Below, one piece after another: positions 16,725 through 25,055 of a stretch of DNA of 64,000 nucleotides (positions within the stretch are counted from its first letter, which is position 1; the number at the start of each line of letters is the position of its first letter). Under the pieces are notes generated by a model, which searched no databases, was not told the DNA's origin, and saw nothing but the letters and a program-made list of their open reading frames with translations. The position numbers and the translations under genes are program-made. Origin of the DNA: Halomonas sp. (GTDB taxonomy: Bacteria; Pseudomonadota; Gammaproteobacteria; Pseudomonadales; Halomonadaceae); assembly GCF_017515565.1 (NCBI RefSeq), contig NZ_JAFWFN010000051.1, positions 29,112 to 93,111 of the forward strand. The letters are read 5' to 3'.

Positions 16725-19123
16725 AGTATTGGACGTTGAGTGATGATCCACACGCCGAGCGCGAGGCGCAAAAGTATGATAACCCTGCGCCTAGCCGCGA
16801 ATACTTGCTAGCTGCTTTAGAAAGCTACGGCAAACCGATTACTCATGAAAACATGAGCCGGATGCTCGGCATTGAAGATGAAGATCATCTTGAGGCGGTG
16901 CGTCGTCGGATGGCAGCGATGGAGCGCGACGGCCAAGTGCTGCGTGATCGTCGTGGTGCCTATGCACTCATTGATAAGCTTGATTTAATCAAAGGCAAGG
17001 TGTTGGGGCATCGTGACGGTTTTGGCTTTATCCTGCGTGATGATGGCAAAAAGCCTGATTTGGTACTGCCTCCGCGGCAAATGCGTCGCGTTTTCCACGG
17101 TGATCACGTGCTGGTTCGAGTGAGCGGGCGCGATCGCCGAGGCCGGGATGAAGCCACTATTGCGGATGTGATTTCACGTAACACCCAAACCATAGTGGGC
17201 GTATATCGTAGCAATACGCCGGAGTTTGGCGTGCTTATTCCTGAGAATCCGCGCATCACCCAGGAAGTGATAATCCCCCATACGGCCAGCGCAGGTGCTA
17301 AAGATGGGCAGGTGATTTCCGCCAAAGTTGTTAAGCAGCCGGAAACCCGTGTTCAGCCGGTAGGCGAGGTGATTGAGGTGTTGGGTGAACGTATGGACCC
17401 CGGCATGGAAATTGATATCGCTATCCGCAGCTACGATATTCCTGCTGAGTTTCCACCTGAAGTGTTGGATCAAACCAGCGGTATCTCAGCGGAAGTGCTG
17501 GAAGCGGATAAGCAGCACCGGGTAGACCTGCGCGATACACCGCTGGTTACCATTGATGATGAGTCTGCCAAAGACTTTGATGACGCGGTATGTGCCTGGA
17601 AAACCAAGTCGGGCAGTTGGAAACTGTTGGTCGCGATTGCTGATGTTTCCCACTATGTGCGTCCGGGTACTGCACTTGATGATGAGGCGCGCACACGCGG
17701 CAACTCGGTCTATTTCCCTGGCCAAGTAGTGCCCATGCTGCCTGAGCTACTCTCTAATGGCTTGTGTTCACTCAATCCCCATGTCGATCGATTGGTGATG
17801 GTCTGTGAGATGAATATCTCAAAGACCGGCGCCATTAGCCGCTACTCCTTCTATGAAGCAGTAATGAAGTCTCATGCTCGCCTTACCTATAACAAGGTGG
17901 CGGCCATACTTGATAATGAGAGCGAAGAGGGTGAGGCGCTGCGCAATCAGCACCAGGATCTGGTAAAGCCGTTACAAAATTTGCACGAGCTATATCATTT
18001 GCTGCGTGAAGCTCGAGAAGAGCGCGGGGCGCTTGATTTCGATACCACCGAAACGGCGATTATCTTTAACGATGAGCGCAAGATTGAAAAAATTGTGCCA
18101 CGCACCCGCAACAATGCTCACAAGATCATCGAAGAGTGCATGCTTGCCGCAAACGTCGCTACGGCACGTTTCTTAGATAAGCACGACTTGCCGGCGCTTT
18201 ACCGTATCCACGAGCGCCCAACTCCAGAGCGACTTGATAAGCTGCGCCTTTTCTTAAGCGAACTGGGTCTTTCGGTGGGTGGTGGTGATATGCCTACCCC
18301 GCAGGACTATCAGGCGCTGCGCGAAGTGATCATTGATCGCCCAGACGCTGATATCATCCAGACGGTAATGCTGCGCTCGATGAATCAGGCGGTCTATTCG
18401 CCCCAGAATGAAGGCCACTTCGGTTTGGCGTATCAGGCGTATGCCCATTTTACCTCGCCAATTCGTCGCTATCCTGACCTGCTGGTGCACCGGGCTATTC
18501 GCTCGGTTATTCGCGGGCCGCGCCAAACCAATACCGTGGTGCGTGTCGAGGGTTCGCCTGTTGAGCCACCGAGTAAATGGTGTCCTTACACCTTCGAGCA
18601 AATGCTGGAGCTAGGTGAGCACTGCTCCATGACCGAGCGGCGTGCTGATGAGGCAACCCGCGACGTTGAAAGCTGGCTGAAGTGTGAGTTTATGTCAGAT
18701 AAGCTGGGTGAGACCTTTGACGGCACCATTGCCTCGGTGACCCAGTTTGGCTTGTTTGTGCGCCTTGACGCGTTCTATGTTGAAGGTTTGGTGCACGTTA
18801 CCTCGCTGCCCTCCGACTACTACCACTATGAGGCAGAAAAACATCGTCTCAAGGGCGAGCGCACAGGCACTACCTATCGACTGGGCGACGGCCTAACGGT
18901 GCAGGTAGCGCGTGTCGATATGGATGACCGCAAGATTGATTTTGGCCTCGCCGATGAGAAGCCGCGCCCGCGTCGTCAGCCGCGCAAACGTCGTGGTGGA
19001 GAAGGTGGTGGGAAAGACGGAGGCGCTGAAAAGTCTGCGTCTCCATCAGATAAACAGCCAACGCGCCGGGGGCCACGCCGTACGCGTAACGGCCAGCGTA
19101 AACCTGCGTCGAATAAGGAGTGA
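16721..19123 (+). CDS. rnr: Ribonuclease R
   Basis: An 800-residue 3'-to-5' exoribonuclease that degrades structured RNA and works in rRNA and tmRNA quality control. Domains in order: N-terminal helix-turn-helix (about 20-80), cold-shock OB folds (about 85-240), the RNB catalytic domain with TIDDESAKDFDDAV supplying the metal-binding aspartates (about 265-275), an S1 domain near 660-740 (GETFDGTIASVTQFGLFV), and a basic Lys/Arg-rich tail. ATG 16721 is followed by MKYWTLSDDP, the usual start. The stop overlaps the rlmB ribosome-binding site, so the two form an operon. Confidence 0.95.
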   Translation: MKYWTLSDDPHAEREAQKYDNPAPSREYLLAALESYGKPITHENMSRMLGIEDEDHLEAVRRRMAAMERDGQVLRDRRGAYALIDKLDLIKGKVLGHRDGFGFILRDDGKKPDLVLPPRQMRRVFHGDHVLVRVSGRDRRGRDEATIADVISRNTQTIVGVYRSNTPEFGVLIPENPRITQEVIIPHTASAGAKDGQVISAKVVKQPETRVQPVGEVIEVLGERMDPGMEIDIAIRSYDIPAEFPPEVLDQTSGISAEVLEADKQHRVDLRDTPLVTIDDESAKDFDDAVCAWKTKSGSWKLLVAIADVSHYVRPGTALDDEARTRGNSVYFPGQVVPMLPELLSNGLCSLNPHVDRLVMVCEMNISKTGAISRYSFYEAVMKSHARLTYNKVAAILDNESEEGEALRNQHQDLVKPLQNLHELYHLLREAREERGALDFDTTETAIIFNDERKIEKIVPRTRNNAHKIIEECMLAANVATARFLDKHDLPALYRIHERPTPERLDKLRLFLSELGLSVGGGDMPTPQDYQALREVIIDRPDADIIQTVMLRSMNQAVYSPQNEGHFGLAYQAYAHFTSPIRRYPDLLVHRAIRSVIRGPRQTNTVVRVEGSPVEPPSKWCPYTFEQMLELGEHCSMTERRADEATRDVESWLKCEFMSDKLGETFDGTIASVTQFGLFVRLDAFYVEGLVHVTSLPSDYYHYEAEKHRLKGERTGTTYRLGDGLTVQVARVDMDDRKIDFGLADEKPRPRRQPRKRRGGEGGGKDGGAEKSASPSDKQPTRRGPRRTRNGQRKPASNKE

Positions 19124-19125
19124 GC

Positions 19126-19923
19126 ATGAAGTCGGCGTCGTCTCGGCGCAGCTCGCGTCCGGTTGTCCGTACCCCTGATGGGTTAGATCAGGTGTATGGC
19201 GTTCACGCACTTGAAAGTCTGTTAGAGCGAGGCGAAACGCCCCGTGAGCTATGGGTTCAGCAAGGCGCAGGCACTCGTCTAAAAGAAGTGGTGGCCAGTG
19301 CTCAGGCGCGCGGTGCACGTATTAAAGAGCAGCCTCGGGATCTGTTGGATCAGCTTACCCAAGGTGCGGCTCATCAAGGCGTTGTAGCGTTTTGCCCGCC
19401 GCTGGTGCCCGAGGGGGAAGAATCGCTTTGGCTAAAACTGCGTGCTTGGCAGGCGCCAACACCTCCGCTGCTGTTGGTGCTGGATGGGGTTACCGATGTG
19501 CATAATTTTGGCGCCTGCTTGCGGAGTGCCGATGCTGCGGGTGCCCATGGTGTCATTGTCGCGAAGGATAAAGCAGCACCACTGAATGCCACTGTGCGCA
19601 AAGTGGCCTGTGGTGCCGCCGAGGTGGTGCCCGTTTACCAAGTGACCAACCTTTCACGCACCTTAGCCAAGCTGAAAGACGCCGGCGTTTGGATTACCGG
19701 CACGGCTGGGGAGGCTGAGGCTAGTGTGTTTGAAATTGATATGACCGGGCCGACAGCGCTTGTTATGGGTGCCGAAGGGAAGGGGATGCGCCGCCTGACG
19801 CGGGAGGCCTGCGACAATTTAGCCAAGCTGCCCATGGCAGGGCAAGTCTCCAGTCTTAATGTTTCAGTCGCCACTGGTATTTGTTTGTTTGAAGCCGTTC
19901 GACAACGACAGCTTGCAAGTTAA
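19126..19923 (+). CDS. rlmB: 23S rRNA (guanosine-2251-2'-O)-methyltransferase
   Basis: SPOUT-class (trefoil-knot) methyltransferase that 2'-O-methylates G2251 in the 23S rRNA P-loop using SAM. About 265 residues: a short basic tail, an L30e-like substrate-binding domain (about 20-95), and the SpoU domain with NFGACLRSADAAGA, MGAEGKGMRRL and SLNVSVATGICLFE motifs. The frame runs from GTG 19120, but AGGAG (19116-19120) suits ATG 19126. The rnr-rlmB pairing is conserved in gammaproteobacteria. A terminator follows. Confidence 0.95.
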   Translation: MKSASSRRSSRPVVRTPDGLDQVYGVHALESLLERGETPRELWVQQGAGTRLKEVVASAQARGARIKEQPRDLLDQLTQGAAHQGVVAFCPPLVPEGEESLWLKLRAWQAPTPPLLLVLDGVTDVHNFGACLRSADAAGAHGVIVAKDKAAPLNATVRKVACGAAEVVPVYQVTNLSRTLAKLKDAGVWITGTAGEAEASVFEIDMTGPTALVMGAEGKGMRRLTREACDNLAKLPMAGQVSSLNVSVATGICLFEAVRQRQLAS

Positions 19924-19942
19924 CTACCCGCCCACTAAAATG

Positions 19943-19979
19943 CTTGCGCCCGTTTATTTATAAGCGGGCGCAAGTTATT
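19943..19979 (+). terminator. Terminator after rlmB
   Basis: CTTGCGCCCG (19943-19952) and CGGGCGCAAG (19965-19974) form a 10-bp stem with a 12-base loop, followed by a short TTATT tract. Confidence 0.7.
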
Positions 19980-20091
19980 GGCTGATAGCCAGTACAAAAC
20001 ACAGTTCTGCTTGATGTCTTGGCACCCATTGCTGTTTGCGGTAAGCCCGGGCATTTCAGTTAACTCCTTGCTTCCCTGTCGTCTAGCGTTT

Positions 20092-20125
20092 TTGCGCAAA
20101 CACACCGGAAGCTGTCAAACCGCAA
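20092..20125 (+). promoter_or_regulatory. Possible S6:S18 autoregulatory leader of rpsF
   Basis: TTGCG (20092-20096) can pair with CGCAA (20121-20125), which directly abuts the AGGAG ribosome-binding site. Inside, ACA-CCG-GAAGC-TGT would present an unpaired CCG, the feature recognised by the S6:S18 complex in known rpsF leaders. The internal stem is weak, so this is tentative. Confidence 0.4.
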
Positions 20126-20134
20126 GGAGATTCC

Positions 20135-20512
20135 ATGCGTCATTACGAAATCGTGTTTATGGTCCACCCGGATCAGAGCGAGCAAGTGCCGGCTATGGTC
20201 GAGCGCTACACCAGCATTGTTACCGAGAACGCGGGTACTGTGCATCGCTTAGAAGATTGGGGCCGTCGTCACTTGGCTTACCCGATCAACAAGATCCACA
20301 AAGCCCACTACGTGCTGATGAACGTTGAATGTACCGGCGAGACGCTCGACGAGATCGAGAACATCTTCCGTTTCAACGATGCCATCATCCGCAGCTTAGT
20401 AGTTCGCTGCAAAGAAGCGATCACTGAAGCTTCTCCGATGATGAAACCGGCAGAAGAAAAGCGTCCGCGTCGCGAAGAAAAGCCGCGCGAAGAAGCTGAA
20501 GAAACTGCCTGA
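20135..20512 (+). CDS. rpsF: 30S ribosomal protein S6
   Basis: A 125-residue S6 protein of the small-subunit platform and partner of S18. The N-terminal [19 protein letters not shown] and the [10 protein letters not shown] core are canonical. The acidic and basic C-terminal tail (residues about 105-125, rich in Glu, Lys and Arg) is the usual S6 tail, which RimK can lengthen. CAAGGAGATTCC precedes the ATG. First gene of rpsF-rpsR-DUF2232-rplI. Confidence 0.97.
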   Translation: MRHYEIVFMVHPDQSEQVPAMVERYTSIVTENAGTVHRLEDWGRRHLAYPINKIHKAHYVLMNVECTGETLDEIENIFRFNDAIIRSLVVRCKEAITEASPMMKPAEEKRPRREEKPREEAEETA

Positions 20513-20545
20513 TTCTATCCACTGCACGTTTTAAGGAGCTAGTCC

Positions 20546-20773
20546 ATGGCACGTTTTTTCCGTCGCCGTAAGTTTTGCCGCTTCACCGCTGAAGGCGTCA
20601 AGCAGATCGATTACAAAGATCTCGACACGCTGAAGGCTTACATCACCGAAACCGGCAAGATCGTTCCGAGCCGTATCACCGGTACCAAAGCACGCTATCA
20701 GCGTCAGCTGGCGACTGCTATTAAGCGTTCGCGTTATCTGGCACTGCTGCCCTACTCCGATAGCCACCAGTAA
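20546..20773 (+). CDS. rpsR: 30S ribosomal protein S18
   Basis: A 75-residue S18 with the typical N-terminal [12 protein letters not shown] and central [20 protein letters not shown] segments. It binds S6 on the platform. It lies 33 bases after rpsF with AAGGAG upstream of ATG 20546. Confidence 0.97.
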   Translation: MARFFRRRKFCRFTAEGVKQIDYKDLDTLKAYITETGKIVPSRITGTKARYQRQLATAIKRSRYLALLPYSDSHQ

Positions 20774-20782
20774 GCGTTTAAC

Positions 20783-21637
20783 GTGATGCTGGCACTAGCA
20801 CGATGGCTGATGCGGGGCACGCCCTATGCCGCAGGCGGGGCAGCGCTAGCAACGCTAGTGCCTTGGCTGTTCTGGTTAGGAGCAGCCATTGCAGCGTTGA
20901 TGACCTTGCGCAAAGGCTTTGCCCCTGCGCTACCGGTCATTATCGCAGCCGCGCTACCGGCAGGTTTTTGGTGGGCACAGGGTGACGTTATTCCGCTAGC
21001 CAGCGTATTGCTGGTAACGCTAATGGCTGTCATTTTGCGGGAAAGGATGCGTTGGAGCGAAGCCTTAATCGTTGGGGCAATAGCCGCTGCGGTAATGGTG
21101 CAGCTCGGTATCTTTAGTCCACCAGGTGGAACCCAGCTAATGCTGGAGCAGTTACGAGAGGGTTCTGACGAAGTCGATCGTATGCTCACAGAGTTTGCTA
21201 ACCAGGGGTATGACACCCAGACACTTGCCGCGATAGTGGTGGGGGGTGTGACGGGCTTTGTTGTACTTCTAGCAGGCATTGCGTGTTTAGCTTTAGCGCG
21301 AAGTTGGCAGGCTGGGCTTTATAACCCAGGCGGCTTTCGTGAAGAGTTTCACTCGCTACGTTTAGCCCCTAAAGAGCTGGCTATTTTAGTGGTGCTCGGG
21401 GTGGTTGGGATGATGCTAGGGGCGCATGCTTTGGCAATGCTGGGCTGGATTCCGCTATTGGTTGCTGGCGTTGCGTTAGTGCACGGGTTTATTGGATTAA
21501 AGGGGATGAACGGGCTGTGGCTGGTAGCATTTTATGTGCTGCTGATCACGACCTGGCCCACGATTCTCATTGTGCTGCTGTTGGGGCTGATTGACACATT
21601 CGCGAACGTTCGCGCACGCCTTGCCCGCAGCAATTGA
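20783..21637 (+). CDS. DUF2232-like polytopic membrane protein
   Basis: A 284-residue hydrophobic protein with about eight membrane segments, located between rpsR and rplI. This is the conserved position of a DUF2232/YybS-like protein in Pseudomonas and relatives. No catalytic motif is visible. The frame can start at GTG 20783 or ATG 20786; neither has a strong ribosome-binding site, which suggests translational coupling to rpsR nine bases upstream. The function is unknown. Conserved synteny suggests a link to ribosome supply or cell-envelope growth, but that is inference. Confidence 0.8.
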   Translation: MMLALARWLMRGTPYAAGGAALATLVPWLFWLGAAIAALMTLRKGFAPALPVIIAAALPAGFWWAQGDVIPLASVLLVTLMAVILRERMRWSEALIVGAIAAAVMVQLGIFSPPGGTQLMLEQLREGSDEVDRMLTEFANQGYDTQTLAAIVVGGVTGFVVLLAGIACLALARSWQAGLYNPGGFREEFHSLRLAPKELAILVVLGVVGMMLGAHALAMLGWIPLLVAGVALVHGFIGLKGMNGLWLVAFYVLLITTWPTILIVLLLGLIDTFANVRARLARSN

Positions 21638-21652
21638 CAAGAGGTTTACGAG

Positions 21653-22099
21653 ATGGAAGTCATTCTGCTCGATAATATTGGTAAGTTGGGCGGCCTGGGT
21701 GACAAGGTCACTGTGAAGCCTGGTTATGGTCGTAACTACTTGGTACCTTACGGCTTAGCCGTACCGGCCACCAAAGAGAACGTAGAGGCGTTTAAAGCGC
21801 AGCGTGCTGAGCTTGAAGCCCAAGCCGCTGAGCGTAAAGCAGAAGCCGAAGCCCGTGCAGAGCAGCTTAACGACATCGAACTGTCGTTGGTTTCTAAAGC
21901 CGGTGATGAAGGCAAGCTGTTCGGCTCTATTGGTCCTCGCGATCTGGCTGACGCTATTTCCTCTGCTGGCATCGACGTTGCCAAGAGCGAAGTGCGTATG
22001 CCGCAAGGCCCGATTCGTCAAACTGGCGAATACGACATCGCTCTACACCTGCATGCAGATGTTGACGCTGTTGTACGCGTGGTCGTTGTCGCAGAGTAA
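21653..22099 (+). CDS. rplI: 50S ribosomal protein L9
   Basis: A 148-residue L9: N-terminal domain [19 protein letters not shown], a long connecting helix rich in Ala and Glu (about 45-75), and the C-terminal rRNA-binding domain ([13 protein letters not shown]). It lies 15 bases after DUF2232 with AGAGG upstream. Last gene of the operon, followed by a strong terminator. Confidence 0.97.
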   Translation: MEVILLDNIGKLGGLGDKVTVKPGYGRNYLVPYGLAVPATKENVEAFKAQRAELEAQAAERKAEAEARAEQLNDIELSLVSKAGDEGKLFGSIGPRDLADAISSAGIDVAKSEVRMPQGPIRQTGEYDIALHLHADVDAVVRVVVVAE

Positions 22100-22124
22100 A
22101 CGCTCTCGCCAACGCTGACGCCTC

Positions 22125-22157
22125 AAAGGGCGCGGGGATTCCCGCGCCCTTTGTTAT
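22125..22157 (+). terminator. Terminator of the rpsF-rplI operon
   Basis: A perfect 12-bp stem AAAGGGCGCGGG (22125-22136) / CCCGCGCCCTTT (22141-22152) with a 4-base loop, followed by GTTATTTG. Confidence 0.9.
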
Positions 22158-22227
22158 TTGTAGACGCTCGTTGGTAATCAGCATTGTTTTGGCTATATGA
22201 AATGCCAGCCAAGTGTCGTTCAAAAAC

Positions 22228-22253
22228 CTCTGCTGTAAAAAAACTCTGCTGTA
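22228..22253 (+). repeat. Direct repeats upstream of dnaB
   Basis: CTCTGCTGTA occurs at 22228-22237 and again at 22244-22253, a 16-base period, within the 272-bp gap between rplI and dnaB. The significance is unknown. Confidence 0.5.
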
Positions 22254-22371
22254 TAGGTAGGCCGTTGTTTTTAGAACGCCATTGGGTCTGCTAACTCCGT
22301 CGTTGGGGGCAGTGGTTTCTCATTAAAATAAGTGTCGTTGTTGGCTACGCATTATTGTCAAGGAGCTCGCT

Positions 22372-23760
22372 ATGCAGGACAAGCCTTCTGCTGATCAGGA
22401 AACGGCAGCGCTTAAACTGCCGCCGCATTCGCTAGAGGCGGAGCAGTCGGTGTTAGGCGGGCTAATGTTGGATAACCAAGCTTGGGATAACGTTTCAGAG
22501 CGCTTGGTGACCGACGACTTTTATCGCTACGAGCATCGCCTCGTCTTCAACGTGATGATTCATTTGGCGGAGTCGGGTCAGCCGCTGGATGTGATAACCC
22601 TCTCCGAAGCGCTTGAAGCCAGAGATCAGCTCGATACGGTTGGTGGGCTGGCATTTCTAGCCGAGCTTGCCCGTAATACCCCCTCGGCCAGTAACATCCG
22701 CGCCTATGCCGATATTGTGCGTGAACGTGCGACGCTGCGTAAGCTTATCCGGGCGGCAAATCAAATAGCCGATGGGGCTTTCTCCCCCCAAGGGCGGCCA
22801 GCGGACGAGCTGCTCAATGAGGCCGAACGGCTGGTATTTCAGATCGCTGAAGAGCGTCCGAAAACCGGTGGCCCTATTGGCATGAGTGAGCTACTCACCA
22901 AAGCAGTTGACCGCATTGATGAGCTGTTCAATCTCAAAGGTGAAATGACGGGGCTTTCCAGCGGGTTCCGCGATTTGGATGAGATGACATCTGGGCTGCA
23001 GCCTTCTGATTTGGTAATTATCGCCGGGCGCCCTTCCATGGGTAAAACCACCTTCGCTATGAATTTGGTAGAGCACGCGGTTATTGCCAGCGATAAACCG
23101 GTCATGGTGTTCTCCATGGAGATGCCTGCCGAATCGCTAATGCTACGTATGCTCTCATCCCTTGGCCGGATTGACCAAACCCGGGTGCGTTCAGGTCAGT
23201 TAGAAGATGAAGACTGGCCGCGCCTTACCTCAGCGGTCAACCTGCTTAAAGACAAGCAACTGTTTATTGATGATACGGCTGCACTGTCACCTAACGAGAT
23301 GCGCTCGCGCCTGCGTCGGGTCGTGCGTGAGCACGGCAATATGGCGTTAGTTATGATCGACTACCTGCAGCTAATGCAGATCCCTGGCTTTTCCGAAAAC
23401 CGTACGGGAGAAATCTCTGAGATTTCACGCTCTCTAAAAGGGCTGGCAAAAGAGTTTCAGTGCCCCGTGGTGGCGCTTTCCCAGCTTAACCGCTCGCTGG
23501 AGCAGCGTCCCAACAAACGCCCAGTGATGTCGGATCTAAGGGAATCGGGAGCGATTGAACAGGATGCGGACGTTATCGCCTTTGTTTATCGTGATGAAGT
23601 CTATAATCCAGACAACCCTGACAACCAAGGGATTGCGGAACTGATTATTGGCAAGCAGCGTAATGGGCCTATCGGCACGGTGCACATGGCGTTTATTGGT
23701 AAATACACTCGATTTGAAGATCTAGCCCCCGATCGCTACGGCGAAGCGTTTGGCGATTAA
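22372..23760 (+). CDS. dnaB: Replicative DNA helicase DnaB
   Basis: A 462-residue hexameric 5'-to-3' helicase of the replication fork. The N-terminal primase-interacting domain (about 20-120) begins with PHSLEAEQSVLGGLM. The RecA-like domain has Walker A GRPSMGKTTFA, the VMIDYLQLM Walker B segment, and the SDLRESGAIEQDADVI motif near the C-terminus. No intein is seen. AAGGAGCTCGCT precedes ATG 22372. The position after rplI is conserved. Confidence 0.97.
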   Translation: MQDKPSADQETAALKLPPHSLEAEQSVLGGLMLDNQAWDNVSERLVTDDFYRYEHRLVFNVMIHLAESGQPLDVITLSEALEARDQLDTVGGLAFLAELARNTPSASNIRAYADIVRERATLRKLIRAANQIADGAFSPQGRPADELLNEAERLVFQIAEERPKTGGPIGMSELLTKAVDRIDELFNLKGEMTGLSSGFRDLDEMTSGLQPSDLVIIAGRPSMGKTTFAMNLVEHAVIASDKPVMVFSMEMPAESLMLRMLSSLGRIDQTRVRSGQLEDEDWPRLTSAVNLLKDKQLFIDDTAALSPNEMRSRLRRVVREHGNMALVMIDYLQLMQIPGFSENRTGEISEISRSLKGLAKEFQCPVVALSQLNRSLEQRPNKRPVMSDLRESGAIEQDADVIAFVYRDEVYNPDNPDNQGIAELIIGKQRNGPIGTVHMAFIGKYTRFEDLAPDRYGEAFGD

Positions 23761-23798
23761 CGTATGCGCAGGTGGTTAACGTGATGCGGGTAATTAAC

Positions 23799-23834
23799 TT
23801 GTGTGGAGCTGGGCAGGTCGTATAATGCCTGCCC
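23799..23834 (+). promoter_or_regulatory. Promoter with -10 inside an inverted repeat
   Basis: TTGTGT (23799-23804), a 16-base spacer and a perfect TATAAT (23821-23826). The -10 sits between GGGCAGG (23811-23817) and CCTGCCC (23828-23834), a 7-bp inverted repeat, so a dimeric repressor could cover the promoter of the downstream small gene. Confidence 0.6.
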
Positions 23835-23865
23835 CTCTTTCGAAGCAGATAGACAGGAGTAGAAA

Positions 23866-24159
23866 ATGGCAGGTGGTTTTAGACGTGGTAACCGAAAGCG
23901 TCTTCCTAAGCTGGAGGGCCGCGGGGAGTTGCAGTCGCTAGAGCGCGAAGGGCCATTTAAAGAGTGGTTGGGGATGCCTGACCTTTACCGCTATTTCCTG
24001 GTGGTGGAAGGGGAGAAGTACAGTTACCAAACCGAAGATGGCGAGTTGCCGGTGGCGGTTGGTGACAAGGTTGTCTTTCGCTATAAGGAAACCAAAGGTG
24101 GCAATTGGATTGATCGTAATTCACTAGGCAAGGCTATCGATCCGTCTGAATATCAATAA
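23866..24159 (+). CDS. Conserved hypothetical protein (97 aa)
   Basis: A small soluble protein I cannot assign. The first 15 residues are strongly basic (AGGFRRGNRKRLPK), followed by a compact domain rich in beta-strand-forming residues with DKVVFRYKETKGGNW near the end. A basic tail plus a small beta domain suggests nucleic-acid binding, but no motif proves it. CAGGAGTAGAAA precedes the ATG, and it has its own promoter with an embedded palindrome. Codon use is like its neighbours. Confidence 0.75.
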   Translation: MAGGFRRGNRKRLPKLEGRGELQSLEREGPFKEWLGMPDLYRYFLVVEGEKYSYQTEDGELPVAVGDKVVFRYKETKGGNWIDRNSLGKAIDPSEYQ

Positions 24160-24239
24160 TTGAACGCATAAGTTGACGTTTTGGTCAGGAACTCTTTTGT
24201 TAAGTTGCCGTCTTAAGCAGTCAGTGCCAAGGTAACATT

Positions 24240-24277
24240 ATTGTCATGGGTTTACGGGATGCTTTGCCCATGACAAT
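24240..24277 (+). promoter_or_regulatory. 11-bp perfect inverted repeat in a 5' leader
   Basis: ATTGTCATGGG (24240-24250) and CCCATGACAAT (24267-24277) flank a 16-base loop. It ends about nine bases before the CAGGAGGG ribosome-binding site of the next gene. No T-run follows, so it is an operator or RNA hairpin rather than a terminator. Confidence 0.6.
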
Positions 24278-24298
24278 GTCTAATAACAGGAGGGAACC

Positions 24299-24601
24299 AT
24301 GGAGCTAAAAGAGCTTAAACAGTTTGTCGCAAACCACGACAACTTCGAAATTCGCGTTATTACCCACTCAGGCAGCCGTTTCTATCAGGTTGAGCTTGAA
24401 GATGTTGAGGGTGAGCGACATATGCTGACGCAACGTCACAAGCCAATGCTGTTTCGCTCGCTAGATGATGTCTATCTAGAACTAAAGCGAACCGGCATTC
24501 ATCGCGCGTATCTGGTTCAGCATGTCCCGCACGATGAAGTGATCGGACGTGATGCCCACTACAGTGAGCCGTTAACGTCTCGCATGCCGCTTGTGTTCTA
24601 A
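24299..24601 (+). CDS. DUF6482-like small protein
   Basis: A 100-residue soluble protein resembling the DUF6482 family of Pseudomonas and Halomonas: a short N-terminal helix, then a stretch around FYQVELEDVEGERHMLTQR and a helix FRSLDDVYLELKRTGIHRAYLVQ. The function is unknown. CAGGAGGGAACC precedes ATG 24299, a strong ribosome-binding site, and an 11-bp inverted repeat lies just upstream. The assignment is from memory of the family pattern. Confidence 0.65.
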   Translation: MELKELKQFVANHDNFEIRVITHSGSRFYQVELEDVEGERHMLTQRHKPMLFRSLDDVYLELKRTGIHRAYLVQHVPHDEVIGRDAHYSEPLTSRMPLVF

Positions 24602-24654
24602 AGAGCCGGTCTAATTGAATTTTGTTAGATGCTATTCGCTTTAATGCTGTTCAT

Positions 24655-25053
24655 TTATTGTTTAGTTTGACGTTTTTCCCACCACTGCCCCAGCCGGATT
24701 CGGCGGCGGGCAAAAAATCGGTAGCCTGCATCCATTGCGCTGCGCAGGCCCGGTAAGCAAGATAGCCTGACTAGCCGCCGGTAGCCCAGTACTGCATAAA
24801 GGGCCCGGCTGGCATCCATGCCTACATACCATATCCCTTTATTATCAAGTAAGTGAAGTTGCCCCATCATGTCATCAAACGAACGCCCAAGCTCAGCGGC
24901 GTTGAATTCGTTGCTTTGAATATCTATCAGTTTGACCTGCTCTTGATGTCGGTGCTTCGAAAGCCATTCAACTTCGACACGACAGAAGGGGCAGTGGCCA
25001 TCGTAGAAAAGTGTGACGGGCGCAGCTGCTTGAAGCGTAGAAAAGCGGCTCAT
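24655..25053 (-). CDS. DCC-family thiol-disulfide oxidoreductase-like protein (DUF393)
   Basis: A 132-residue DUF393 protein with the family signature FYDGHCPFCRVEVEWL near the N-terminus, a thioredoxin-like CxxC in a DxxCPxC context. Members are predicted thiol oxidoreductases of unknown substrate. The ATG lies two bases after the photolyase stop codon on the same strand, so the two are an operon. DUF393 proteins often accompany photolyases. Confidence 0.85.
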   Translation of the reverse strand: MSRFSTLQAAAPVTLFYDGHCPFCRVEVEWLSKHRHQEQVKLIDIQSNEFNAAELGRSFDDMMGQLHLLDNKGIWYVGMDASRALYAVLGYRRLVRLSCLPGLRSAMDAGYRFFARRRIRLGQWWEKRQTKQ

Positions 25054-25055
25054 TG

